From NCBI GenBank assembly GCA_900467185.1, contig UBPA01000018.1, forward strand, positions 82,603 through 146,602: a stretch of 64,000 nt of DNA, in the 5' to 3' direction. The notes beneath the pieces are model-generated. The model saw only the letters and a program-made list of their open reading frames with translations. It had not been told where the DNA came from and made no database searches. Source of the DNA: Hyphomicrobiales bacterium (lineage in GTDB: Bacteria > Pseudomonadota > Alphaproteobacteria > Rhizobiales > Rhizobiaceae). Each line of letters opens with the position of its first letter. Position 1 is the first letter of the stretch. Made by a program: the position numbers and the translations under genes. Positions 8,871 through 17,557 of the stretch are shown piece after piece.

Positions 8871-9632
8871 TCAGTGACCGCCCGGATGGACCGCGTCGTT
8901 CAGGTACATGCAGGTGAGTACCGCGAAGACATAGGCCTGAAGGAAGGCGACGAGGAATTCGAGACCCGTGAGCGCCACGGTCATGATGAGAGGCAGGATG
9001 GCGCCGCCGATGCCCAGCGCACCCATGGTGCCGAGCGATGCGACGAAGCCTGCAAAGACCTTCAGCGTGATGTGTCCGGCCAGCATGTTGGCGAAGAGGC
9101 GGACCGACAGGCTGATGGGGCGCGACAGGAACGAGATGATTTCGATGGCGACGACCAGCGGCAGCAGGATGCCGGGAACGCCGGAGGGCACGAAGACCTT
9201 CAGGAAGCCGAAGCCGTGCTTGTAGAAACCGTAAACCAGCACCGTGCCGATGACGAAGAGCGCCAGCGCGAAGGTAACGATGATCTGGCTGGTGATGGTG
9301 AAGAAGTAAGGCACCATGCCGAGCAGGTTTGCCGTCAGGATGAACATGAACAGCGAGAAGACCATCGGGAAGAAGTGCATGCCGTGGCTACCGGCGCCTT
9401 CGCGTAGCATCGAGGCGATGAATTCGTAGGACAGTTCCGACACCGACTGCATGCGACCGGGAACGACCGAGCGCGGCGTTGTGGTGAAATAGAGGAAGCC
9501 GATCGCCACGACCAGCGTCGCGACCATGAACAGGGATGCGTTGGTGAAGGAGAGATTCAGGCCGCCGATATGGATCGGGACGATCTCGTTGATCATAAAC
9601 TGGTGGGTCGGATCTACCTTATCGCCTGCCAC
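8871..9632 (-). CDS. atpB: ATP synthase F0 subunit a
   Basis: Integral membrane stator subunit of the proton channel, 253 residues with five or six hydrophobic helices. The essential arginine is visible in [13 protein letters not shown] near residue 160. The polar C-terminal end is short. It follows atpI after 57 bases and precedes atpE in the operon. Confidence 0.96.
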   Translation of the reverse strand: MAGDKVDPTHQFMINEIVPIHIGGLNLSFTNASLFMVATLVVAIGFLYFTTTPRSVVPGRMQSVSELSYEFIASMLREGAGSHGMHFFPMVFSLFMFILTANLLGMVPYFFTITSQIIVTFALALFVIGTVLVYGFYKHGFGFLKVFVPSGVPGILLPLVVAIEIISFLSRPISLSVRLFANMLAGHITLKVFAGFVASLGTMGALGIGGAILPLIMTVALTGLEFLVAFLQAYVFAVLTCMYLNDAVHPGGH

Positions 9633-9689
9633 TGTCGTTCTCTCTCGCTCTCAGCCGCTTGAAGCGGTTGTTTCCCGTTGCCGCACCCG

Positions 9690-10070
9690 TCAGGCGCTGC
9701 CATCCTTGTTGTCGTCGCCAACGCCGCCCTGTCCCCGGGCATTCCGATCGGCCGGATGGGGCGAAGCCACCATGCCTGCAGATCGCATGACGTTCAGCAC
9801 GCCGGCGCAGAAGCCGAGGAGGAGAAGCACGATCATCCCCCAGGGCGCTGTACCCGCAAAAGTATCCAGAAGATAGCCCAGAAGCGCCCCGACAATGACG
9901 GCCGCCACGAATTCGCTCGAAAGCTTGATCGCGACTTGATAGCCCTTGCGGTTCCCGGCAGCCCTCGCCTCGTCCGCCGCGTCGCGGCTTTCATTGCCGC
10001 GCCGTTCCGACAGTTGAGCATCGAGGCGTTTGCGCCGCTCCTCCAGACCTTCGTTCCGGTCGTCCGTCAT
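9690..10070 (-). CDS. atpI: ATP synthase accessory protein AtpI
   Basis: First gene of the F0 operon. Of its 126 residues the N-terminal third is charged (ERRKRLDAQLSERR), and two membrane helices follow, with a glycine-rich pattern (VGALLGYLLDTFAG) characteristic of AtpI. The family helps assemble the c-ring. Start is ATG 10070 (MTDDRNEG); the frame continues upstream to 10241, but that part has no family character. Confidence 0.9.
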   Translation of the reverse strand: MTDDRNEGLEERRKRLDAQLSERRGNESRDAADEARAAGNRKGYQVAIKLSSEFVAAVIVGALLGYLLDTFAGTAPWGMIVLLLLGFCAGVLNVMRSAGMVASPHPADRNARGQGGVGDDNKDGSA

Positions 10071-10410
10071 GTGGCCCCTCCCCCGCATCTCCGCCGCCCG
10101 TGATAAACCATGGGAGCAGCCACACAAAGGCCCGATTTGAAGCCACTCTGGCCCGTTTGAAGTCGGCCGCACCATAGTTTTGGCGCCGCGCATAGTCAAG
10201 GCGAAGACACGCCTTGGTGGACGACAATATTCGACTGACAAATCAACGAGTTGTGATCGAAAATTCCGCGCTTGGCGGAATCTGTCCCCAGCTGTTGCGG
10301 GGAATGGCCGTCTGCCGACGGGCCGTCAGGAGACCGCCGGGGCAAACGCGCCGTTCTCAAGCGCTCATCCGGACGATGCGGCGGGGTGGGCGATTCTCAG
10401 GCCCTATGGG

Positions 10411-10458
10411 CGGCAGGCCCTGTGCTCGGCAGGCTCTGTGCTCGGCAGGCCTTGGGCG
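10411..10458. repeat. Short tandem repeat, 16-base unit
   Basis: Three consecutive 16-base units begin with CGGCAGG (10411, 10427 and 10443). The first two differ at one position and the third is only half conserved. They sit immediately after the stop codon of the SleB-type gene, between it and the atp promoter region. Confidence 0.6.
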
Positions 10459-10461
10459 CGG

Positions 10462-11670
10462 TCAGCTCCAGCCGCCGCCATAGGTGCGGTAGAAGATGTG
10501 CTTGCCGATCTGGGTCAGCCGCTTCATCGTCGGGCCCCAGTCGGGACGCACATAGGTCGCGTGGTAATGCGTGGCGGACCCCACTTCGGGCAGCCAGATC
10601 TTGCCGGCAGTGACGGCCAGGGCGATCTCCTTGGCGGTCTGCCAGTGGGCCGGCGACCAGACGATGTCGGGAATGCGGTCGCAGGCGAACGAGAACTGGC
10701 AGCGGTTGTAGAGGTTCTTGTTCTGGTAGACGACGCCGCAGATGGAGCCGGGATAGGCCGGATTGCGGACACGGTTGAGGATGACCTGCGCGACGGCCGC
10801 CTGACCCTTGACCGATTCGCCGCGCGATTCGAAATAGATGCCCGATGTCAGGCATGTCTGCTCGGCCTCGCTGAACACGTCGGCCGGCAGCGGATTGGCG
10901 GCCCAGGCGTGGTCCTCGGGCGAGATATCGGGGATGAAGCGTCCGCTGGCCGTGTCGTCCTTCAGGATCGAATCGAAGGGCGATTCGCGCGCGTAATCGG
11001 GTGCGGCCGGTGCATAGGCGGTGGCGAGAATATCCGCGCGATTGTTGGTGACGAGGCTCGCGATCATCGGCGACAGGGTCTCGTCGCGCTTCGGCGGCGC
11101 GTTCTTATAGAAAGCCGTGGCGATCTCGATTTCCTGGCCGCGGATCTTCGGCCTGGCAAAGACCATGCGCTCCTGCGTGTCGAACAAGGGCTGCGTCAGC
11201 GCGCCGGTGCGCTGCAGGATGGAACCGGCCGAGAAATCCTTGGGCGGCGTGACCGGCGCGACCGTGACGATGCGGCCTTTCTTGTCCTTGCGGTTGACGC
11301 GCTCCTCGTCGGTGCGCGGATCCGACTGCTTGTCGGCGGAGGCGAGCGAGACCTTGCCGCCATCCGGCAGCGTCATGCCGGCGCCGTCGCCGAGCGCCGC
11401 GGTGGTGATCGGATCGCTGAAGACCATTTCCGCCTCGTGCAGGGAGCCGGCGGGCGACGCCGTCATATGCATCCGCCACCGCTCGCCGCCCCGGTTGATG
11501 CCGGAGATGAACGTCGCGAGATCGGCATGGGCCGAGACGGAGGGAAAGCCGACGAAGAGGCCGAGGGCGAGGAGGAGCGGCGTGGACCAGCGCCGGGAGA
11601 GGCCGGGCGAAACGGCTGCCACGGAGGCAAATACCGGGGACCGGCCCTTGGAACGAACTTTCTGACGCAC
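10462..11670 (-). CDS. SleB-type cell wall hydrolase
   Basis: Predicted secreted or membrane-anchored peptidoglycan hydrolase of 402 residues. A hydrophobic segment near residues 26-45 (LLLALGLFVGFPSVSAHA) can serve as signal peptide or anchor. The C-terminal 125 residues form the SleB/CwlJ (hydrolase_2) domain, with the glutamate in IYFESRGE and the conserved NRVRNPAYP. The middle is not recognised. I start at GTG 11670 because GGAG lies six bases upstream; the frame runs to 11823 but lacks a good ribosome site there. The family includes spore cortex hydrolases, but in non-sporulating rhizobia it is probably a general wall-remodelling enzyme. Confidence 0.88.
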   Translation of the reverse strand: MRQKVRSKGRSPVFASVAAVSPGLSRRWSTPLLLALGLFVGFPSVSAHADLATFISGINRGGERWRMHMTASPAGSLHEAEMVFSDPITTAALGDGAGMTLPDGGKVSLASADKQSDPRTDEERVNRKDKKGRIVTVAPVTPPKDFSAGSILQRTGALTQPLFDTQERMVFARPKIRGQEIEIATAFYKNAPPKRDETLSPMIASLVTNNRADILATAYAPAAPDYARESPFDSILKDDTASGRFIPDISPEDHAWAANPLPADVFSEAEQTCLTSGIYFESRGESVKGQAAVAQVILNRVRNPAYPGSICGVVYQNKNLYNRCQFSFACDRIPDIVWSPAHWQTAKEIALAVTAGKIWLPEVGSATHYHATYVRPDWGPTMKRLTQIGKHIFYRTYGGGWS

Positions 11671-12062
11671 CGGCAACTCCACGCCCACTCTGGCAACGCA
11701 CACGCGCAAGACCGCCTGCCCGGCCGAGCGACCGGCCGGAACGCGTTTTTCCGCGAACATCCAACGAAAATGCAGGTTTGGCGCGATCCATTCGAAGCCT
11801 CGCCAGGCGCCTGCTCTCAGCATGACAATGAAGCATTAACCTTAATGGCCGGTAAATGCGGGGTGACCAACGGCCCGGGGACCGGCTCCCGACGGGACCG
11901 CGGTCAGCGGAAAACACGCTGACGGCACTTTCGCGGTCGGCTTCCGTGCGGCGCACGCAGCATGGATAAGATCCCGTCCCTCATATGGGCGATGGCAGGC
12001 GCTCCAGGTCGTCGCATTGTGTGCGGGTCACAGAACGCCTTCAGACCTCGCGAGATCGCTCC
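11671..12062. other. Divergent promoter region of hydrolase and small secreted gene
   Basis: No gene is supported in these 392 bases. The only structure noticed is CATTAACCTTAATG (11834-11847), an inverted repeat that contains a TTAACC half-site similar to the CtrA-binding half-site of alphaproteobacteria. This assignment is weak. Confidence 0.4.
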
Positions 12063-12371
12063 ATGAAAAAACACGCATCCACCCTTCCTTTCCTCGCGGT
12101 CCTCTCGACCGTCTCCCTGCTCTCTTTTCCTGCAGCATCGAAGGATGTCTGCTCCGACGCCTACATGACGGCGGCGATCCAGCAGGAGGCTGCAAGAGCC
12201 CAGAGTGCCACCGGCATATGCCCGACGGCCAAGGCGGGCATCGCGCTCTACACGAAGAGCATCCGGCTGGTGAACGCCTGCCTGCACATCGACAGCCTGA
12301 GATCCTACAAAGTCGAACTCGAAAATCTCCTGCAGCAAGCACAAGACCAGGCAGCAGCAGCCTGCTCCTGA
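12063..12371 (+). CDS. Small secreted protein, function unknown
   Basis: Protein of 102 residues with a clear signal peptide: KKH, a hydrophobic core LPFLAVLSTVSLLSF, and a likely cleavage after PAAS near residue 26. The mature part of about 75 residues has four cysteines (in KDVCSD, GICPTA, NACLHI and the terminal AACS), enough for two disulfides in the periplasm. The C-terminal half looks helical and ends in a Gln/Ala-rich stretch. I do not recognise the family. It stands alone, divergent from the cell-wall hydrolase. Confidence 0.7.
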   Translation: MKKHASTLPFLAVLSTVSLLSFPAASKDVCSDAYMTAAIQQEAARAQSATGICPTAKAGIALYTKSIRLVNACLHIDSLRSYKVELENLLQQAQDQAAAACS

Positions 12372-12573
12372 TGGGATCAGGGCGTGCGCCATCGCGCGCT
12401 GCCGGGTCGACGCACTCGGCGGCGGCATCAACGACAGCGGGGCTCGGCAGCAGAGCGTGTCGGGCCTAATCCTCGATGTCCTTTCTCGGCCGGATCGGCG
12501 AGCGGCAGAGGTCCGCCCTGCTCTCGGTTGGCAAGAGATGCCGGAGTGGATCGGCGCTTGTTCATGCCCGCAC

Positions 12574-13692
12574 CTAACCCGACAGGGCGAGAGCGACCAG
12601 CTGGCTCTGGCGGTTCGTATCGGTCTTGGCGTAGACCGATTTCAACTGCGTTCGGACCGTGTGAAGGCTGACGCCGCGGGCCTCGGCGTAGTCGCGTGGC
12701 GACATCCCCTGGGCAATGGCGAGCGCCAGCGATATCTCGGCCGGCGTCAGACCGAAGCCATGAAGCTTCGTCGGGAGAGCCGCTGCGGAGGGATCGCGAA
12801 CGAGCAGCATGGCAATGGGGCGACTTTCGAAGATGCCCTTGAAGATGGCCTGCTCGCGGCCGTTCCGAAAGGGCACGATGGTGGCGCTTGAGGACGCCGC
12901 GCCCTTCCGGCGAATGGCGAAATCGCCCTTCAGCTGCCGATACTCGGCGTTCGAGATCTGTTGGAGAGCATCCCGCAGGGCCAGGTCGGCGCGCGGATCG
13001 CGCATATTCAGCCGCCCCGTCCGGTCGCAGTAAAGGTCGGTGCCGATCTGGCGCATGCGCGTCCCCGCCTTGTTGGCATGCGTGACGCGCCCCGACCGAT
13101 CGAGGAAGAACAACGCATCGCTACCGTGCTCCACCGTGTCGCGATAATCCTCTCCAGGCGAAAGGCGGGGAACATACGCCATCGTATCGATCGATCGCAG
13201 AATGTGCGGCCCGAGGAGGTCGAAGATCCTGCGCATGTTCGCCGTCTGCCGTTCGGACTGGTCGTCCCGCATGGTGGCCGACAGAACCAGAACGCTGCCG
13301 GCCGCGCGCTTGAGAACCAGCGCGCCGGCAGCCACAAAATCCTGTCTCCGCAGGAAATCATTGTAGAATTCGGTTTTGACGAGGTCGCGTCGTGCGTAGA
13401 AGTCATCCGTATGAATCGTGCTCCCGACCGGTATGTCGTTCAACTGCTCGAGCCAGACATTTCGCGTGGCGTAATAGTCGCTATAGGCCCTCTGGAAGCT
13501 GTCATCCGTTTCGGACGTGATGATGCCGAGACCCGTTCGGCCTGTGACATCATGCGCCTGAAGGCTGACGGTGGTGCCGTCCAGAAGCGTCGACAGGTCC
13601 CGAACCACAGTTGACCAAACGGCCGGCTCCAGGCCCCCGTCATAGACCTTCGTCACAAGACTGCTAAACCGATCGACCGTGATCTCAACCAT
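12574..13692 (-). CDS. LuxR-type HTH transcriptional regulator
   Basis: Protein of 372 residues with a LuxR/GerE-type helix-turn-helix in the last 65 residues (LTPAEISLALAIAQG, then VSLHTVRTQLKSVYAKT). The region near residues 185-280 (DALFFLDRSGRVTHAN) looks like a PAS sensor fold. The N-terminal part is not an acyl-homoserine-lactone domain that I can recognise. Start is ATG 13692 (MVEITVDRF); the frame is open to 13725. It is not beside a synthase or kinase gene, so its signal is unknown. Confidence 0.87.
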   Translation of the reverse strand: MVEITVDRFSSLVTKVYDGGLEPAVWSTVVRDLSTLLDGTTVSLQAHDVTGRTGLGIITSETDDSFQRAYSDYYATRNVWLEQLNDIPVGSTIHTDDFYARRDLVKTEFYNDFLRRQDFVAAGALVLKRAAGSVLVLSATMRDDQSERQTANMRRIFDLLGPHILRSIDTMAYVPRLSPGEDYRDTVEHGSDALFFLDRSGRVTHANKAGTRMRQIGTDLYCDRTGRLNMRDPRADLALRDALQQISNAEYRQLKGDFAIRRKGAASSSATIVPFRNGREQAIFKGIFESRPIAMLLVRDPSAAALPTKLHGFGLTPAEISLALAIAQGMSPRDYAEARGVSLHTVRTQLKSVYAKTDTNRQSQLVALALSG

Positions 13693-14023
13693 GTCCCTCG
13701 CCCGCCTGCATTGCGACAAGGCCATACAATCATAAGCAATCGAGAATATGCAACCCTATTGCGAAGCGCGAATGGGAAACGGCCGGCGAACATCCTGCGG
13801 GCCGCGCGGTTGACTTTCACGACGCCCTCGGCTTTCATCACGGTGTCAAAATGGCAGGCTTGGTCTGGGTAGGCCCGAGCCCTCTCCCGTGTCGGGAGAG
13901 CTCTTTTCGCGTCGGACCGATGCGATCCCCGACAGTTCCCGCACGTATGTCGTGCTTTCGGGTCTGCTCGGTGCCGTTAACGACGATACCGCCCCGACAG
14001 GCCGTTCTGAAGGAGCAGATCTC
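13693..14023. other. Intergenic region upstream of NmrA remnant
   Basis: No intact gene is seen. It contains a perfect eight-base hairpin followed by T residues (13882-13907) and leads into a truncated NmrA-like frame at 14024. Confidence 0.5.
13882..13907 (+). terminator. Orphan terminator-like hairpin
   Basis: CTCTCCCG (13882-13889), loop TGT, CGGGAGAG (13893-13900), then CTCTTTT on the plus strand. The shape is that of a rho-independent terminator, but no plus-strand gene ends just upstream. It may be left from a deleted gene. Confidence 0.5.
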
Positions 14024-14164
14024 ATGATCCCGATCGACCGATCGAAACCGATCCTCGTTTTTCTTGCCGAGGGTGTGCAGGGCAGCGCCGTTGTGCGTGC
14101 CACGCTGGCGCGCGGCCTCCGGGTCCGCGCCCTGGTGCGCGACAGGGCGCGTGCCACCCCATGA
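14024..14164 (+). pseudogene. Truncated NmrA-like NAD(P)-binding fragment
   Basis: A 46-residue frame begins MIPIDRSKPILVF and contains EGVQGSAVVRATLARG followed by RVRALVRDR. This matches the opening beta-alpha-beta of NmrA-type atypical short-chain dehydrogenases, where the usual glycine loop is GATGxQG; here it reads LAEGVQG, so the nucleotide-binding loop is damaged. The frame stops after about 45 residues where family members continue for some 240 more. I read it as a gene remnant. It ends 25 bases before the stop of the convergent kup gene. Confidence 0.55.
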
Positions 14165-14189
14165 GGCCTCGCAAAGAAGAGAACAGCCC

Positions 14190-16190
14190 TCAGATGATCA
14201 CATGCGAGCCCAGTTCCACCACGCGGTTGGTCGGCAGGCGGAAGTAATCGGAGGGGTCGATGGCGGCGTTGGCCATGGCGATGAAGAGGCGGTCCTGCCA
14301 TTCCGGCATGCCGGACTGCGCGTCCGGCACGAGCTTGCGGCGGCCGAGATAGAAGGAAGTCGACATGATGTCGAACTTCAGGCCACTCTTGCGAAACAGG
14401 CCGAGCGTCTGCGAGACGTTCTGGGTTTCCATGAAGCCGAAACGCATTTCGAGCAGGCTGAACCGGTCCGAGAGCTTCGTCGCGCTGACGCGATACTCCT
14501 TGGAAACGACCGGGGTGTTCGTCGTGCGGATGGTGAGGATGAAGTTCTGCGCGTGCAGGACGTGGTTGTGCTTGATGTTGTGCAGGAGGGCGGCGGGGGC
14601 GGATTCCGGGTCGCTCGTCAGGAAGATCGCGGTGCCGGGCACCTCCACCGGCGCATGCTCGCTCTTGCGCTCGATCGACTTGATGAAGGCGGCGAGCGGA
14701 ATGTTGGTGTGGCGCGTTTTGTCCTGCAGGATCTTGGTGCCGCGCCGCCAGGTCCACATGACCAGCACGAAGCTGGCGGCGATCATGACGGGGACATAGC
14801 CGCCATCGTGGATCTTCAACAGGTTTGCGCCGAGGAAGACCGATTCGAGCGCCAGCAGCGGCATCAGAAGACCGATGGCGAGCGCGAGCGGCCAGCGCCA
14901 GCGCATGCGGACGAACTGGAAAGCGAGCAGCGTATCCACCACCATGGCCCCGGTGACGGAGATGCCATAGGCGGTGGCGAGCGATTCCGACGAGCCGAAG
15001 ATGAAGACGAGCGCCATGACGCCGAACATCAGGATGATGTTGACGTTGGGCACGTAGATCTGCCCCGTATTGGTTTCCGACGTGTGCAGGATCGCCATGC
15101 GCGGCAGGAAGCCGAGGTTGATGGCCTGACGGGTCAGCGAGAAGGCACCGGTGATGACCGCCTGGGCGGCGATGATGGTGGCGGCCGTCGCGAGGATGAC
15201 GATCGGCAGCAGCGCCCATTCCGGAAACATCAGGTAGAACGGGTCCGACATCGCTTCGGGGTGCTTCAGCACCATGGCGCCCTGCCCCAGATAGTTCAGC
15301 GCCAGCGCCGGGAAGACGAGGCAGATCCAGGCGCCCTGTATCGGTCGGCGTCCGAAATGGCCGAGATCGGCATAAAGCGCCTCGGCGCCGGTAACCGTGA
15401 GGAAGACGGCGCCGAGCACGACGATACCGACGAAGCCCGCATGGATGAGAAAGCGCACGGCATGGTAGGGATTGAAGGCGGCGAGGATGCCGTAATCGTC
15501 GTGGATATGGCTGAAGCCGATGACGGCGAGGACGACGAACCAGACCAGCATGATCGGCCCGAAGAACTTCGACACGGCTTCCGTACCGCGCGACTGGACC
15601 GCGAAGAGCGCGAGCAGGATGACGACCGAGATCGGCACGACGTAATCGCTGAAGGACGGCGCGACGAGTTTCAGGCCTTCGACGGCCGAGAGGACGGAGA
15701 GCGCCGGGGCGATGATCGCGTCGCCCATGAAGAGGGCCGCACCGGCAATGCCCATGAAGAAGAGATAGGCGGAATGCCCGCGCGTGAACTTCATGAGGAG
15801 GGCCAGCAGCGACAGGGTGCCGCCCTCGCCATTGTTGTCGGCGCGCAGGAGGAAGATGACGTATTTCAGCGTGACGATGATGGTCAGCGTCCAGATCATC
15901 AGCGACACGAGGCCGATGATCTCGCCGCGCGTCACGCCATCCACGGCCACGGGGCGCAGCGCCTCGCGAAACGCATAGAGCGGGCTCGTGCCGATATCGC
16001 CATAGACGACGCCGATCGAGCCGATGGCGAGGCCGAGATAGCCCTTCTTGCCGCCATGGGCCTGATCATGGCCCGCGGCATGGCCGTGACCATGCCCGTA
16101 ACCATGGCCTTGGAACTGGCCGGATGCCTGCCCGCCGCTGCCGGCCGCCGTTTCGCGGCTCTCGGGAGCCTTGATATCCTTGTGCGCCAT
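14190..16190 (-). CDS. kup: Kup-family potassium uptake protein
   Basis: Proton-coupled potassium importer of the inner membrane, 666 residues. The N-terminal core has the family signature [18 protein letters not shown] near residue 57, and about twelve membrane helices follow to about residue 460, then a cytoplasmic domain of about 200 residues. Unusual is a His/Gly-rich stretch near residues 28-45 ([14 protein letters not shown]) in front of the first helix, absent from the classic E. coli protein. It is 18 bases downstream of corA, so the two cation transporters are probably cotranscribed. Confidence 0.95.
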   Translation of the reverse strand: MAHKDIKAPESRETAAGSGGQASGQFQGHGYGHGHGHAAGHDQAHGGKKGYLGLAIGSIGVVYGDIGTSPLYAFREALRPVAVDGVTRGEIIGLVSLMIWTLTIIVTLKYVIFLLRADNNGEGGTLSLLALLMKFTRGHSAYLFFMGIAGAALFMGDAIIAPALSVLSAVEGLKLVAPSFSDYVVPISVVILLALFAVQSRGTEAVSKFFGPIMLVWFVVLAVIGFSHIHDDYGILAAFNPYHAVRFLIHAGFVGIVVLGAVFLTVTGAEALYADLGHFGRRPIQGAWICLVFPALALNYLGQGAMVLKHPEAMSDPFYLMFPEWALLPIVILATAATIIAAQAVITGAFSLTRQAINLGFLPRMAILHTSETNTGQIYVPNVNIILMFGVMALVFIFGSSESLATAYGISVTGAMVVDTLLAFQFVRMRWRWPLALAIGLLMPLLALESVFLGANLLKIHDGGYVPVMIAASFVLVMWTWRRGTKILQDKTRHTNIPLAAFIKSIERKSEHAPVEVPGTAIFLTSDPESAPAALLHNIKHNHVLHAQNFILTIRTTNTPVVSKEYRVSATKLSDRFSLLEMRFGFMETQNVSQTLGLFRKSGLKFDIMSTSFYLGRRKLVPDAQSGMPEWQDRLFIAMANAAIDPSDYFRLPTNRVVELGSHVII

Positions 16191-16208
16191 GAGAGATGAT
16201 CCGGCCCG

Positions 16209-17186
16209 TCAGAGCCAGCCTTTCCAGCGAAAGATATAGAACGGGACGATGGCCGAGACCACCATGGCGACGAGCGCCATCGGATAGCCGTAGGTCCAGT
16301 GGAGTTCCGGCATGATCTCGAAGTTCATGCCGTAGAGCGAGGCGACCAGCGTCGGCGGCAGAAAGACGACCGAGGCGATGGAGAAGATCTTGATGATCGC
16401 GTTCTGCTCGACGCTGATGAGGCCGAGCGAGGCATCGAGAAGGAAGGTGATATTGCCGAAGATGAAGGAGGCGTGCTCCGTCAGCGACTGCACGTCGCGG
16501 GTGACGGTGCGGCACAGCTCCTTAGCTTCGCGCGTCTCCTGCAGGGCCGGCACGGTGTAGAGGAAGGTCAGCACGCGGGAGAGCGAGGCAAGGCTGTCGC
16601 GGGTCTTGGCCACCAGCCGGTGATGCGAGGCAACATCGAGCAGGCGTGCCTCCAGATAGTGCGGCGGGCGCCGCTTGTTCTGGGTGCGATCGCCGAAAAC
16701 CTGCTGGGAGAGCTTGTCGAGGCTGGCGACCGCGTGTTCCAGGATTTCGGCCGTGCGGTCGGAGATGGTCTCGAACAGGCGGGCGAGCATCATCGCGCCG
16801 TTGGAGCAGCCGCCGACGATGCGCGGCAGGCCGGCGCGGAAGAGATCGAAGGCCTTCGGCTCGTCGTAGCGTACGGTGATGAGCTTGTCGCGCGCCAGCA
16901 CGAAGGCGACGTCGGTGATATCCGGATGGCCGCTATCGGCGCGACAGACGAGCGAGGCGGTCATGAACACGGCATCCGGCGTCGTGTACATGCGGCTCGA
17001 CGGCTCGATGTCCTTCAGGTCTTCGCGGGTGGGGATCTCGATCTGCAGATAGCGCTCGATCAGGTGATCTTCCGCGCGGTCCGGGCGCAGCATGTCGATC
17101 CAGACGATATCCTCGGGCATGGCGGCCGCCGGAGAGGCGGCGTCGATGACCATCGCCTCGCCCCGGGCGTCATAGACAGTGATCAT
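16209..17186 (-). CDS. corA: CorA-family magnesium/divalent cation transporter
   Basis: Homopentameric Mg2+ channel of the inner membrane, 325 residues. A large soluble N-terminal domain is followed by two C-terminal helices. The first ends in the selectivity motif YGMNFEIMPEL near residue 290; the second is ALVAMVVSAIVPFYIF. Start is ATG 17186 with GAGG eight bases upstream. The following kup gene suggests coordinated ion homeostasis. Confidence 0.94.
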   Translation of the reverse strand: MITVYDARGEAMVIDAASPAAAMPEDIVWIDMLRPDRAEDHLIERYLQIEIPTREDLKDIEPSSRMYTTPDAVFMTASLVCRADSGHPDITDVAFVLARDKLITVRYDEPKAFDLFRAGLPRIVGGCSNGAMMLARLFETISDRTAEILEHAVASLDKLSQQVFGDRTQNKRRPPHYLEARLLDVASHHRLVAKTRDSLASLSRVLTFLYTVPALQETREAKELCRTVTRDVQSLTEHASFIFGNITFLLDASLGLISVEQNAIIKIFSIASVVFLPPTLVASLYGMNFEIMPELHWTYGYPMALVAMVVSAIVPFYIFRWKGWL

Positions 17187-17557
17187 GGTGTGAACCTCGT
17201 GCCGCGGGCCTTGGTGACGCAAGGTCACGGGAGCGTGCGGATTTATCCCTGGGAGTGAACGGCGAAAGGAGCGGCTGAACGTAAAACCCTGACGAGCGGA
17301 CCTGCAGCGGGCGGATACGAGACCCCGTTCCTGCGGCCGGAACCGTCGTTTCAAGGACGGGCCTTCCGCAACGGGGTCGCGACCGACCGGCGAGCGGACA
17401 GGCATATGACGCAAGGCCCTTCCAAAATCAACCGTCATCCGGTCCCCGCGCCATCCTTCAGCCACAGGACTTAACGGCCGCGGCGGCGGGAATGTCAACC
17501 GGGATCGGCGCGGGATCGCCCGATCTGCGGCGCGAAGACACGTCTGCGGACGACGGT
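17187..17557. other. Intergenic region between mrp and corA
   Basis: No gene is supported. A nine-base inverted repeat, GACCCCGTT (17321-17329) with AACGGGGTC (17370-17378), lies in what would be the corA leader. It could fold the leader RNA, but no known Mg2+ sensor is recognised. Confidence 0.4.

Noticed and set aside
14064..16199. Open frame of 711 codons on the plus strand
   Set aside because: It is exactly antisense to kup, is rich in Arg, Asp, Glu, Gly and His as expected of a high-GC shadow frame, and has no family similarity.
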